A stretch of 64,000 nt of DNA from an uncultured Caryophanales bacterium (lineage in GTDB: Bacteria; Bacillota_I; Bacilli_A; RF39; UBA660), in contig CANOBK010000005.1 of assembly GCA_947564265.1 (NCBI GenBank), positions 1-64,000 on the forward strand, written 5' to 3'. Position 1 is the first letter of the stretch; each line of letters opens with the position of its first letter. The position numbers and the translations under genes were made by a program. The notes under the pieces are model-generated. The model was not told the origin of the DNA. It ran no database searches and saw only the letters and a program-made list of their open reading frames with translations. Of the stretch, positions 51,071 through 59,653 are shown one piece after another.

Positions 51071-51318
51071 TAGCAGAAATAAAAGATACATTAGAATTAG
51101 ATGATGATAACGAATATGTAGTAGTTAGTAAAGTGAATTATCAAGGGAAGTTTTATTATTATTTAGTAGATATCAAAAACAATGGAAATTTAAAATTCTG
51201 TTACGAAGATGGAGAAGAGCTTGTAGAATTAGCTGATAAAGTTCTTACTACCAAGTTATTACCATTATTCTTAGAAGCGGCAAAAGGTGAATTAGATATT
51301 GATTTTGAAAATATGTAG
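51067..51318 (+). CDS. Small acidic protein, 83 aa
   Basis: Overlaps the 91-aa gene by 4 bases (ATGA). The protein is acidic, with a beta-rich middle (NEYVVVSKVNYQGKFYYYLVDIK) and a helix (LELADKVL...KLLPLFLEAA). It recalls small DUF1292-type proteins but I cannot claim membership. Terminator at 51348-51387. Confidence 0.65.
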   Translation: MIAEIKDTLELDDDNEYVVVSKVNYQGKFYYYLVDIKNNGNLKFCYEDGEELVELADKVLTTKLLPLFLEAAKGELDIDFENM

Positions 51319-51347
51319 ATGATAACAAAAATAAAGAAAAGATAAAT

Positions 51348-51387
51348 TCTATAAAGATGATAAAAAGGACTTTATAGATTTTTTTAT
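51348..51387 (+). terminator. Terminator before uvrA
   Basis: 9-bp stem TCTATAAAG / CTTTATAGA, 13-base loop, T8 tail. Confidence 0.8.
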
Positions 51388-51394
51388 TTAGCAA

Positions 51395-51423
51395 TTGACG
51401 AACTTATGTTTGTATGATATATT
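51395..51423 (+). promoter_or_regulatory. uvrA promoter P1
   Basis: TTGACG (51395-51400), 17-base spacer, TATATT (51418-51423). The LexA box overlaps the -35 and spacer. A second, extended -10 (TGT-TATAAT, 51458-51466) may act as P2. Confidence 0.6.
51399..51412 (+). promoter_or_regulatory. LexA (DinR) operator, SOS box
   Basis: CGAACTTATGTTTG matches the Gram-positive SOS consensus CGAACATATGTTCG at 12 of 14 positions, including the CGAAC half and the 4-base centre spacing. It covers the end of the -35 and the spacer of uvrA promoter P1, the place where LexA represses uvrA in Bacillus. Confidence 0.75.
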
Positions 51424-51485
51424 CATATAGAAAAGAAAAGGCAAATCGTAGAATTTGTGTTATAATAGGAAAACGGGTGATAACT

Positions 51486-54296
51486 ATGGATAAAATTATC
51501 GTAAAAGGGGCTAGAGAAAATAATTTAAAAAATGTTGATTTGGAGCTACCAAAAAATAAATTAATTGTAATGACAGGAGTATCAGGAAGTGGAAAAAGTT
51601 CTCTTGCTTTTGATACAATTTATGCAGAAGGACAACGTCGCTATGTAGAGAGTTTATCTGCTTATGCCAGACAGTTTTTGGGTGGAACAGAAAAACCGGA
51701 TGTAGACTCTATCGAAGGATTATCTCCATCGATTAGTATTGATCAAAAAACAACGAGTAAAAATCCACGTTCTACCGTTGGGACTGTAACAGAGATTTAT
51801 GATTACTTAAGATTGTTATTCGCACGTATTGGAACTCCTTATTGTCCAAACCATCATGTACCTATTAGCTCTCAAAGTGTTGAAGAAATGGCAAATAAAA
51901 TTCTAGAAAAGGATATTGGAACCAAGATTATTATTATGGCACCAGTTGTTCATGGAGAAAAGGGAACTCATAAAGATTTATTAGATGATTTAAGAAAAGA
52001 AGGGTTTGTACGCGTTAGAATTAACGGAGAAAATTATGATTTAGGAGAGGAAATTACCTTAGAGAAGAATAAAAAAGATAATATTGATGTCATTATCGAT
52101 CGAATTGTTTTAAAAGAAGATAGTCGCGGGCGTTTAATGGAATCGATTGAAACTGCTACCAAACTTTCTCATGGAAAAGTAGTAGTTGATTTTGTAGGAG
52201 ATAAAGAAGTTGTATTCTCAGAGAACTTTGCTTGTCCTTATTGTGATTTTTCTCTGCCAGAATTAGAGCCTAGAATGTTCAGTTTTAATGCGCCATTTGG
52301 AGCCTGTCAGGACTGTAAGGGACTTGGAATCAAACTTAAGATGGACCCAGAACTTGTAGTACCAGATCCAAGTAAGAGTCTAAATAACGGAGCGATTAAA
52401 ACATTAACAGATGATCCAGAAGCACTGGACTTTAAACGACTAGAATGTTTGTGTAAACATTATAAAATCAACATGGATAAAGCATTTTCTAAACTTACGA
52501 AAAAAGAACAAGATTATATACTATATGGAAGTGACGAACTAATTCACTTTAATTACCGTTCAAAGAGCGGAAACCAATATAATCAAAAGGATTATTACGA
52601 AGGAATTATCAATAATTTAGAACGCCGTTATATGGAAACCAATAGTGAATGGATCCGTGAATGGTTAGAAAATTACATGATTGAAACAGAATGTGAGACT
52701 TGTCATGGAAGCAGATTACAGGATAGTGTACTATCGGTTTTAGTAGGCAAGAAAAATATTTATGAAGTAACCAAACTCAGTATCAAACAAATTATTGAAT
52801 TTTTTGATGGATTAAAATTAACCAAATCACAACAGGAAATTTCCAATCTGTTAATTAAAGAAATTGAGTCAAGATTATTATTCTTAAAAAACGTAGGATT
52901 AGAATACCTAACCTTAAGTAGATCAGCAGGAACCCTATCAGGAGGAGAAGCACAACGAATTCGTCTCGCTACTCAAATTGGTTCCAAACTAACAGGGGTA
53001 CTTTATGTATTAGATGAGCCTAGTATTGGACTTCACCAAAGAGATAATGAAAAGCTCATTAAGTCATTACTGGAAATGAGAGATTTAGGAAATACTTTAA
53101 TTGTTGTAGAACATGATACTGACACCATGCTTGCGAGTGATTTCTTGGTAGATGTAGGACCAAAAGCAGGGACAGAAGGTGGCTATATTGTGGCAGCTGG
53201 TACTCCAGAAGAAGTGATGAAAAATGAGAATAGTATCACAGGAAGATATCTATCAGGAAAAGAGAAGATAGAAGTTCCAAAGACGAGAAGAAAAGGAAAT
53301 AAGAAATATATTGAAATTAAAGGAGCAGCTGAAAATAATCTTAAAAATATTGATGTCAAAATTCCACTAGGAACCCTAACTTGTGTAACAGGGGTATCAG
53401 GAAGTGGAAAAAGTACCTTAGTTAACCAAATCCTTTGTCGAGCTGCTTATTCTAAAGTTTATAAAAGCAAAGATAAACCAGGAAAACATAAAAAAATCTT
53501 AGGATTAGATCAGATAGATAAAGTAATTGAAATTTCTCAAAATCCAATTGGTAGAACACCTAGAAGTAATCCTGCCACTTATACAGGAGTATTCGATGAA
53601 ATTCGTGACCTATTCACAAATACCAAGGAAGCAAAAATGTATGGTTATGAGAAAAACAGATTCTCTTTCAACGTAAAAGGTGGACGTTGCGAAGCTTGTC
53701 GAGGAGATGGTGTTAAGAAAATAGAAATGCATTTCTTACCAGATGTTTATATTCCTTGTGAAGTATGTCATGGAACTAGATACAACAGTGAAACCTTAAA
53801 AATCAAATACAAAAATAAAAACATCGCAGAAGTTCTTGATATGAGAGTGTCAGAAGCACTAGAATTCTTTGAAAATGTTCCAAAAATAAAAAATAAATTA
53901 CAAGTTCTAGAAGATGTTGGAATTGGATATATTAAATTAGGACAAAGTGCTACGACATTATCAGGAGGAGAAGCAGGTCGTGTAAAACTTGCCAAAGAAC
54001 TTCAAAAGAAACCTACAGGAAAAGCTCTTTATATTTTAGATGAGCCAACGACTGGTCTACATTCTGCAGATATCAAAAGACTACTTGCAATATTTAACAA
54101 AATAGTAGATAATAAAGATACCGTAGTAATTATTGAACACAATTTAGATGTAATTAAATGTGCCGACTACATTATCGATTTGGGACCAGAAGGTGGAGAT
54201 AATGGTGGTACTGTAGTAGCAACTGGAACGCCAGAAGAAATTGCGAAAGTAAAAGATTCAGCAACCGGGGAATTTTTAAAAAGAATATTAAAATAA
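51486..54296 (+). CDS. uvrA: Excinuclease ABC subunit A
   Basis: ATP-driven damage sensor of nucleotide excision repair. ATG 51486 with GGGTGAT upstream; an in-frame upstream ATG overlaps the promoter. 936 aa with two ABC ATPase halves: Walker A GVSGSGKSSLAFD and GVSGSGKSTLVNQ, signatures TLSGGEAQRIRLA and TLSGGEAGRVKLA, Walker B VLDEPSIGLH and ILDEPTTGLH. Zinc-binding CPYC...CQDC and CEAC...CEVC fingers are intact. It is preceded by a LexA box. The gene starts a compact run with yvlD and lgt. Confidence 0.97.
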   Translation: MDKIIVKGARENNLKNVDLELPKNKLIVMTGVSGSGKSSLAFDTIYAEGQRRYVESLSAYARQFLGGTEKPDVDSIEGLSPSISIDQKTTSKNPRSTVGTVTEIYDYLRLLFARIGTPYCPNHHVPISSQSVEEMANKILEKDIGTKIIIMAPVVHGEKGTHKDLLDDLRKEGFVRVRINGENYDLGEEITLEKNKKDNIDVIIDRIVLKEDSRGRLMESIETATKLSHGKVVVDFVGDKEVVFSENFACPYCDFSLPELEPRMFSFNAPFGACQDCKGLGIKLKMDPELVVPDPSKSLNNGAIKTLTDDPEALDFKRLECLCKHYKINMDKAFSKLTKKEQDYILYGSDELIHFNYRSKSGNQYNQKDYYEGIINNLERRYMETNSEWIREWLENYMIETECETCHGSRLQDSVLSVLVGKKNIYEVTKLSIKQIIEFFDGLKLTKSQQEISNLLIKEIESRLLFLKNVGLEYLTLSRSAGTLSGGEAQRIRLATQIGSKLTGVLYVLDEPSIGLHQRDNEKLIKSLLEMRDLGNTLIVVEHDTDTMLASDFLVDVGPKAGTEGGYIVAAGTPEEVMKNENSITGRYLSGKEKIEVPKTRRKGNKKYIEIKGAAENNLKNIDVKIPLGTLTCVTGVSGSGKSTLVNQILCRAAYSKVYKSKDKPGKHKKILGLDQIDKVIEISQNPIGRTPRSNPATYTGVFDEIRDLFTNTKEAKMYGYEKNRFSFNVKGGRCEACRGDGVKKIEMHFLPDVYIPCEVCHGTRYNSETLKIKYKNKNIAEVLDMRVSEALEFFENVPKIKNKLQVLEDVGIGYIKLGQSATTLSGGEAGRVKLAKELQKKPTGKALYILDEPTTGLHSADIKRLLAIFNKIVDNKDTVVIIEHNLDVIKCADYIIDLGPEGGDNGGTVVATGTPEEIAKVKDSATGEFLKRILK

Positions 54297-54308
54297 TTGG
54301 GTGAGAAA

Positions 54309-54716
54309 ATGACAAAAAAGAGGATGTTCGATTTTATTGAATGGTTATTACAAATTTTGGGGTATGCACTAATTTTAGTATTGGTCGCTACCTTTTTTGA
54401 TACATTCCAAATCGATGATGACCATCTCTACTTTTATGGACTTTTGGCAACATTGATTATCTTTATATTAAATAAGACAATCAAACCAATTCTTTTCTTT
54501 TTGACAATCCCGATTACAGGAATTACCATTGGAATCTTTTATCCTTGTATCAATCTATTTATCTTAAAACTAACGGATTGGATTTTACGAGAGCACTTTC
54601 AAATTACAAACATCTTTATTGCATTCCTACTAGCTATTTTAATATCCGTTATGAATCAACTAGTAGAAATAGTTATTACAAAACCAATTATGAGGAGAAT
54701 AAAGGGAAATGAGTAG
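54309..54716 (+). CDS. YvlD-like small membrane protein (phage holin-4 superfamily)
   Basis: 135 aa from ATG 54309 (GGGTGAG upstream, TTG 54297 rejected). Four membrane helices: IEWLLQILGYALILVLVATF, YFYGLLATLIIFILN, PILFFLTIPITGITIGIFYPC and FIAFLLAILISVMNQLVEIV. The N-K-x-I-K-P-I-L-x-x-L-T-x-P motif is typical of the YvlD family, whose gene lies near uvrA in Bacillus. The function is unknown; envelope-stress links are known in Bacillus. It follows uvrA by 12 bp and overlaps lgt by 8 bp. Confidence 0.85.
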   Translation: MTKKRMFDFIEWLLQILGYALILVLVATFFDTFQIDDDHLYFYGLLATLIIFILNKTIKPILFFLTIPITGITIGIFYPCINLFILKLTDWILREHFQITNIFIAFLLAILISVMNQLVEIVITKPIMRRIKGNE

Positions 54717-55521
54717 AGTAGCATTAGATTTAGGTTTTTTACAAATATATTGGTATTCCGTATTTATATTTTTAGGAGTATTCTTTGGAGGATGGATGGT
54801 TCTAAGAGAATGCAAAAAACAAAATATTAATGAAGATTTTATTATTAATTTGATTTTTTATACCATTATTTTTGGACTAATTGGCGCAAGACTTTATTAT
54901 GTCGGATTTAATTATGAGTATTATCAAAAATATCCATTAGAAATATTTGAAGTGTGGAACGGAGGACTTGCCATTCATGGAGGAATTTTGGCAGGATTAC
55001 TATTTGTTGTAATTTACTGTAAAAAGTATAAAGCCAAAATATTAAAAGTTTTGGATATTATTGTAGTAGGATTAATTCTTGGACAGGCCATTGGACGTTG
55101 GGGAAATTTCTTTAATCAGGAGGCGTATGGTGCGGTTACCTCTTTAGGGAGACTACAAAGTCTTGGAATTCCACAACAAGTAATCGATGGAATGTTTATT
55201 CAAGGTGCCTATCGTCATCCCGCTTTTCTTTATGAATCCATATGGTGCGCAGCAGGGTTCATTGCCTTGCTGATGGTACGAAATTATAAATACCTAAAGA
55301 CAGGTCAATTAACAGGTGTTTACTTAGCATGGTATTCTGTAGGAAGACTGATTATAGAAGGAACTAGAACCGATAGTTTGATGCTTGGACCTTTCCGAAT
55401 GGCACAGATTGTATCAATCGTAGGCATTGTTTTCGGTGTTTTATTAATTCTCTTCTGTAAAAAAGGATCACGATTTGACAATCTATATAAAGAAGCAGAG
55501 AAAGAAGAAATCTTTTTCTAG
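54709..55521 (+). CDS. lgt: Prolipoprotein diacylglyceryl transferase
   Basis: Lgt adds diacylglycerol to the lipobox cysteine of prelipoproteins in the membrane, as needed for the lipoproteins at 25.5 and 43.5 kb. 270 aa, seven membrane helices. Signatures are FGLIGARLYYV, IHGGILAGLL (essential His in HGG), the Lgt motif GQAIGRWGNFFNQEAYG, and YSVGRLIIEGTRTD. The start overlaps yvlD. In Bacillus hprK lies immediately upstream of lgt; here it does not. Confidence 0.97.
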   Translation: MSRVALDLGFLQIYWYSVFIFLGVFFGGWMVLRECKKQNINEDFIINLIFYTIIFGLIGARLYYVGFNYEYYQKYPLEIFEVWNGGLAIHGGILAGLLFVVIYCKKYKAKILKVLDIIVVGLILGQAIGRWGNFFNQEAYGAVTSLGRLQSLGIPQQVIDGMFIQGAYRHPAFLYESIWCAAGFIALLMVRNYKYLKTGQLTGVYLAWYSVGRLIIEGTRTDSLMLGPFRMAQIVSIVGIVFGVLLILFCKKGSRFDNLYKEAEKEEIFF

Positions 55522-55530
55522 GAGGAATCG

Positions 55531-56433
55531 ATGGAAAATAAATATCAAACAATTATTATTGGAGGAGGTGTAGCTGGAATGACAGCTGCACTTTATTTAA
55601 AAAGAGCGGGACATAAGGTAGCGATTATCGAGAAGGAAGCACCAGGAGGTCAAATTACTAGAACATCTTCTATTGAAAACTATCCAGGTATTCTAAAAAT
55701 TGATGGACCAGAACTCGCTCTTACGATGTATGAACAGATGACAGCTTTAGAAGTACCCTTTCTCTTTCAAGAAGTAGTGAATTTGAATTTAGAGAATGAT
55801 TCTATTTTTGTTAGTACAAAGAACAATCAATTTGAGTGCGAAAATCTAATCTTGGCACTAGGAAGAAATCCGAAAAGATTGGAAATCGAAAATGAACAAA
55901 AATTATCTGGAAAAGGAATCAGTTGGTGCGCTGTTTGTGATGGACCTCTTTATAAAAATAAAGAAGTAGCTGTCATTGGAGGTGGACGTTCTGCGATAGA
56001 AGAGACAATTTATCTATCTAAAATGTGTTCTAAAGTTACATTAATTCATAGAAGAGAAGAATTTCGTGCAGAAAAGAGTCTAACAGACGAACTAAGAGCG
56101 ATTTCTAACATAGACTTAAAAATTCCCAATCAAGTTTCTAAATTTATAGAAAAAGATGGGTACCTTGATCGATTACTTTTAGAAGATGGTTCTGAATTAA
56201 AGGTAAGTGGATGTTTTGAATTTATTGGTCAAGAGCCATCTACCAAAATATGTGAAAACTTAGGAATTTTAGATTCTGATGGTTATATTGAAGTAAATAA
56301 AGACTATCAAACGAAATATCCCAATATTTATGCTGGTGGGGATTGTATTAAAAAAGACTTATATCAAATTGTCACTGCCTGTGCAGATGGTGCTATGATG
56401 GCAGAACAGATTTTAAAAAAAAGTTCTAAGTAA
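55531..56433 (+). CDS. trxB: Thioredoxin reductase-like flavoenzyme
   Basis: 300 aa. FAD-binding GGGVAGMTAALYLKRAG (residues 10-26), NADPH-binding VIGGGRSAIEE, redox pair CAVC in ISWCAVCDGPLYKNKEV, and the C-terminal GGDCIKKDLYQIVTACADGAMMAEQI. The pair reduces thioredoxin with NADPH and keeps cytoplasmic thiols reduced. The Bacillus order also has trxB near lgt and yvcK. GGAGG precedes the ATG, 9 bp after lgt. It ends at a bidirectional terminator. Confidence 0.95.
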   Translation: MENKYQTIIIGGGVAGMTAALYLKRAGHKVAIIEKEAPGGQITRTSSIENYPGILKIDGPELALTMYEQMTALEVPFLFQEVVNLNLENDSIFVSTKNNQFECENLILALGRNPKRLEIENEQKLSGKGISWCAVCDGPLYKNKEVAVIGGGRSAIEETIYLSKMCSKVTLIHRREEFRAEKSLTDELRAISNIDLKIPNQVSKFIEKDGYLDRLLLEDGSELKVSGCFEFIGQEPSTKICENLGILDSDGYIEVNKDYQTKYPNIYAGGDCIKKDLYQIVTACADGAMMAEQILKKSSK

Positions 56434-56449
56434 AGTTAGAACTTTTTTG
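56416..56449. terminator. Bidirectional terminator between trxB and the kinase-like gene
   Basis: 9-bp stem AAGTTCTAA / TTAGAACTT, 6-base loop, with A and T runs outside. It overlaps the ends of both genes. Confidence 0.8.
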
Positions 56450-57077
56450 GTGTTTCCCCACTTTTTTGATATAAATCTCCAAAGTAGGAATTAGGACAAT
56501 GTTTTAGACGGTATTCATTCGCCAGATAAACTTTTGTGTATTCAGCCTTTTCTCCTTTATGAAATGCATCAAAAAGCAAAATACCAATCAAGAAATTATT
56601 CATCACTGCCATATTTTGTTGTAAGAATTTCTGCTTTAAAAAATCTACTTTAATAGGAACATGTTTATAGCAAGTTAAATCTGTAAAGTAAAGATTTCCC
56701 CCACTATCAATATAATTATAAAATAGATCTTCAATTTGAAATCCACTAGAACTAAGAACAACTAAATCATCCATGATAGAGTTAAAATCAATATGACTGG
56801 GATCAAATTCTTGTTCTTCTAAAAATGGTTCTGTATAGCCAACAATGCGATCATCATCCATAATCATTGCGATTGGTTTGTTAAAACATTTTAAATCAAG
56901 TTCTGATAATAGAATCAGTCCATCATCAGAAATACGTGGAATCGTCGTTTCTCTATGTGGATGAAAAATCTTAATAACCTGTTCTCCATAGGGATATACA
57001 CAAACTTCTTTCCCAGAAGAAATTAAATACTCCTCCGTAATAAATTGTTGAATATCGTCATAATCAATTTTTTTCAT
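56436..57077 (-). CDS. Kinase-fold-like protein, 213 aa
   Basis: The start is ATG at 57077 on the minus strand, with GAGG 6-8 bases before it; longer in-frame extensions lack a ribosome site. The order of blocks suggests a reduced protein-kinase-like fold: GKEVCVYPYGEQVIKIFHPH (Lys36 in strand 3), DDRIVGYTEPFLEEQEF (hinge), then IEDLFYNYIDSGGNLYFTDLT with N121 and D133 in catalytic-loop and DFG-like places. Glycine-loop and HRD are not standard, so activity is uncertain. TGT-TATAAT on the minus strand (57102-57094) is the likely promoter. It sits in the place where Bacillus has yvcI/rapZ. Unknown function. Confidence 0.6.
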   Translation of the reverse strand: MKKIDYDDIQQFITEEYLISSGKEVCVYPYGEQVIKIFHPHRETTIPRISDDGLILLSELDLKCFNKPIAMIMDDDRIVGYTEPFLEEQEFDPSHIDFNSIMDDLVVLSSSGFQIEDLFYNYIDSGGNLYFTDLTCYKHVPIKVDFLKQKFLQQNMAVMNNFLIGILLFDAFHKGEKAEYTKVYLANEYRLKHCPNSYFGDLYQKSGETPKKF

Positions 57078-57137
57078 AATATACCTCATAAATATTATAA
57101 CAAGAGAAGTGCAAAAAGATAGAAATTTTATAAAAAT

Positions 57138-57157
57138 GTGGAAAAATTTATCCGCAG
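57138..57157. promoter_or_regulatory. DnaA-box-like pair
   Basis: TGTGGAAAA at 57138-57146 (reverse box, one mismatch) and TTATCCGCA at 57149-57157 (forward box, one mismatch) in the divergent spacer between the kinase-like and metallopeptidase genes. Confidence 0.3.
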
Positions 57158-57235
57158 AAAGTGAAAAAGTGTTATGATAAAGAAAGATAAATACCATAGG
57201 AGAGTAAATACAATCAGTTAGAGAGGAAAAAGCCA

Positions 57236-59548
57236 ATGAATAGGAAAGAAGAATACTATAAAAAATTAATAAGAATTCGTTATCATAACAAAGTTTTTGA
57301 TATATTTAGTGGTGAAAATCATCAAAAAACCTTTCTAGAAGTTCGACTAGAAAATGGAAAGGAAGAATATTACTACCCAATATTAAAGGATTATATTGGT
57401 CTAAATAATATTTATAACAAATCATTTGATGGAAAAGTGCATTCAAAAAAATATAGTTTTAAATCAAAAGTAATTTTCGCTTCCTATTTAGCAGGGATTT
57501 CAATTGTTATTACATCCTGTGCGACAAAAGAAGAGGTAGAGTATCAACTACAACCACAACCTCTTGTGGCAGAACTTATAACGAGTAGTACCGAAGCACA
57601 GAAAGATTTTAATCGTTTATCTGAAGCATTAGAAACGATCGCTCAAGGAGTAGCAGAAGTCAAAATAGATCCAACTTTCTATTATCAAGATGGATCTGAA
57701 ATCATGATTTACAATAACGATGCACTAACTGCCTTTGGAATGGAAGATGTTACCTTTGAGGATGTACGTAATACTCTTGCGCAAAACGAAAAAATTTCAG
57801 ATAAATATCGATTATATATGGAAGAGTATCTAGATCGATTAGAAGAACGGATGCCACAAGTAGATTTAAGAGTATTAAATAATAATTGGAAAATTCTAGA
57901 GTATGAAGAAGATTTAGATAACGATGGCTTAGATGACGGGTACTTTGATATAGAAGATGGGAAAATTCATTTAAAAGAAGAATATATCAATCAGGAAACT
58001 GGAAAGCCAGATGAGAAAAAGTTAAAAGAAAAAGTTTGGCATGAATTAACACATACTCTAAATTATGGAAAAATTATCATAGAAGATAAGGATACTTCAA
58101 AAGAACTTACGTTATATAAATTTTTCCGTCGTTCAAACTATGGAGAAAGTTTTAGTGAAGGATTTACCACGATTCTTACAGATTACTTACTGGCGGATGA
58201 TGTCGAAACCTATTTTGAAAATGAGAATCCTAAATTTGGATCCTATCAAATAACAACCCCTTATTGTTACCAAATTTTAAAAGGAATGGACAATTATGAT
58301 TTTTACGATTTTATAAATAAAGATGTATTATATTTTGACCAAAAGGTAAAAGAATACGGGTTAGAAGATGCAATTTCTGTGTTAGATGCTTATTTCAAAT
58401 CCTTAGATATGGAAATAGAAATCTTAGAAATGGAAGAATTAAAAGAATTAACAGAAAGTATTTTTAAAAATAGGATAGAACAAGAAATCAACAAAGGCTC
58501 TAGTAATTTTAAAATTCTAACCAATTTAAGTGAATTTCCTCTTGAATTAGAAAATCAATTTGATATCCTTCAGGAAATGTTAAGTACAAGAGAGGATGGA
58601 ATGATTCATCTCCTCACAGAAGAAGAAAAGAGTACAGGACTTAGTGAAGAAGAACTTTTACTAAGGGGTTCTGCAACAGTAAAGATTTATAGGGATGGGG
58701 AACAAGAGTTACTAGAAGTGTCTCCAAGGATGCTTGCTATTTACCGGTCTTCTTCTCCTGAAGCAAAGTATCGTCTAGTTTATTTGGGAAAGGATCAAGA
58801 ATATCATGATTGCCAAACTGATGAAATAGTAGAATTCAATCTGGAAAATCAACTAGAATTGATTCAAGTCTTACCACAAATAGATATGACGATTCAGCTG
58901 AGTCTTTTAAATAATCCTGACTTTGTGAAAGTTGTCGATGAGAAATTTGAGCAGCAAGATCAAGTGTTTCAACAACAGAAGGAAGAACTAGCTAGAATGC
59001 AAGCAGAAAAAGAAAATCTAAAAATGCAACTAGAACCTCTAATTGTAAGTGCCCTTGATGAGGGAAAAGGAGATTTAGAGATCTGCCGTATCATTTCAGA
59101 AAATACAGAAAACATTGATATGGCAATGACTATCTTAGGAGAGTACAAGGAAAATATTTTAATTCAGTATAAAAGTCCGTTTATCTATACAGAAGAAATG
59201 CCTAATACAATGATATCGATGATTGATACCAATGGACAAAGAGTATCAGATCAAATTAATGATTCATATGTAATCTACAAAATAGAAAATGAATCTGGAA
59301 TCAGTTATCGCCTAGGGAAAATAGAAGAAGTAGACGGTCAGCAAACAATCTACGACTATCTAGGAAAACAAATGGTAGAACCTGGAGGAACTGTACTAAA
59401 TTTGAAAGATATCTTACCAGAAGTAGAACAATATGGTGTTATCATAAAAGAAGAGTTCTTCTCTTCTCCAGAGTTTATCAATCTCATGAATCAAAAATTA
59501 GCGGAAAGGCAAGAAGTAATAGAAGAGGAAGCAGGATTTATGAAATAA
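57236..59548 (+). CDS. Membrane-anchored HExxH metallopeptidase-like protein, 770 aa
   Basis: No named family. Residues 1-74 form a charged cytoplasmic domain. Residues 79-94 are a membrane helix ending in ITSC (C95), a lipobox-like end placed internally. Outside, a calcium-loop-like DLDNDGLDDG run (about residue 227) precedes WHELTHTL (H269-E-L-T-H273) and NYGESFSEGF (E304 or E308), a gluzincin-type zinc site with 30-34 residues between. The remaining 450 residues are helical and charged with coiled coil (EQQDQVFQQQKEELARMQAEKEN). Expected to act on the outside of the membrane. Start by ATG 57236 with GAGAGG upstream. Confidence 0.72.
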   Translation: MNRKEEYYKKLIRIRYHNKVFDIFSGENHQKTFLEVRLENGKEEYYYPILKDYIGLNNIYNKSFDGKVHSKKYSFKSKVIFASYLAGISIVITSCATKEEVEYQLQPQPLVAELITSSTEAQKDFNRLSEALETIAQGVAEVKIDPTFYYQDGSEIMIYNNDALTAFGMEDVTFEDVRNTLAQNEKISDKYRLYMEEYLDRLEERMPQVDLRVLNNNWKILEYEEDLDNDGLDDGYFDIEDGKIHLKEEYINQETGKPDEKKLKEKVWHELTHTLNYGKIIIEDKDTSKELTLYKFFRRSNYGESFSEGFTTILTDYLLADDVETYFENENPKFGSYQITTPYCYQILKGMDNYDFYDFINKDVLYFDQKVKEYGLEDAISVLDAYFKSLDMEIEILEMEELKELTESIFKNRIEQEINKGSSNFKILTNLSEFPLELENQFDILQEMLSTREDGMIHLLTEEEKSTGLSEEELLLRGSATVKIYRDGEQELLEVSPRMLAIYRSSSPEAKYRLVYLGKDQEYHDCQTDEIVEFNLENQLELIQVLPQIDMTIQLSLLNNPDFVKVVDEKFEQQDQVFQQQKEELARMQAEKENLKMQLEPLIVSALDEGKGDLEICRIISENTENIDMAMTILGEYKENILIQYKSPFIYTEEMPNTMISMIDTNGQRVSDQINDSYVIYKIENESGISYRLGKIEEVDGQQTIYDYLGKQMVEPGGTVLNLKDILPEVEQYGVIIKEEFFSSPEFINLMNQKLAERQEVIEEEAGFMK

Positions 59549-59550
59549 GG

Positions 59551-59584
59551 GAATTGCTAAAATAAAGAAAGCAATTCTTTTTTA
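59551..59584 (+). terminator. Terminator of the metallopeptidase gene
   Basis: 8-bp stem GAATTGCT / AGCAATTC, 11-base loop, T run. Confidence 0.8.
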
Positions 59585-59610
59585 ATAAACAAAGTGATGT
59601 ATGGTATACT
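59582..59610 (+). promoter_or_regulatory. Promoter of yvcK
   Basis: TTAATA (59582-59587), 17-base spacer ending in TGG, TATACT (59605-59610). Confidence 0.5.
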
Positions 59611-59653
59611 AATAAAAAAATTCAAATATATATAAAAGAAGAGGGTGATTTAG

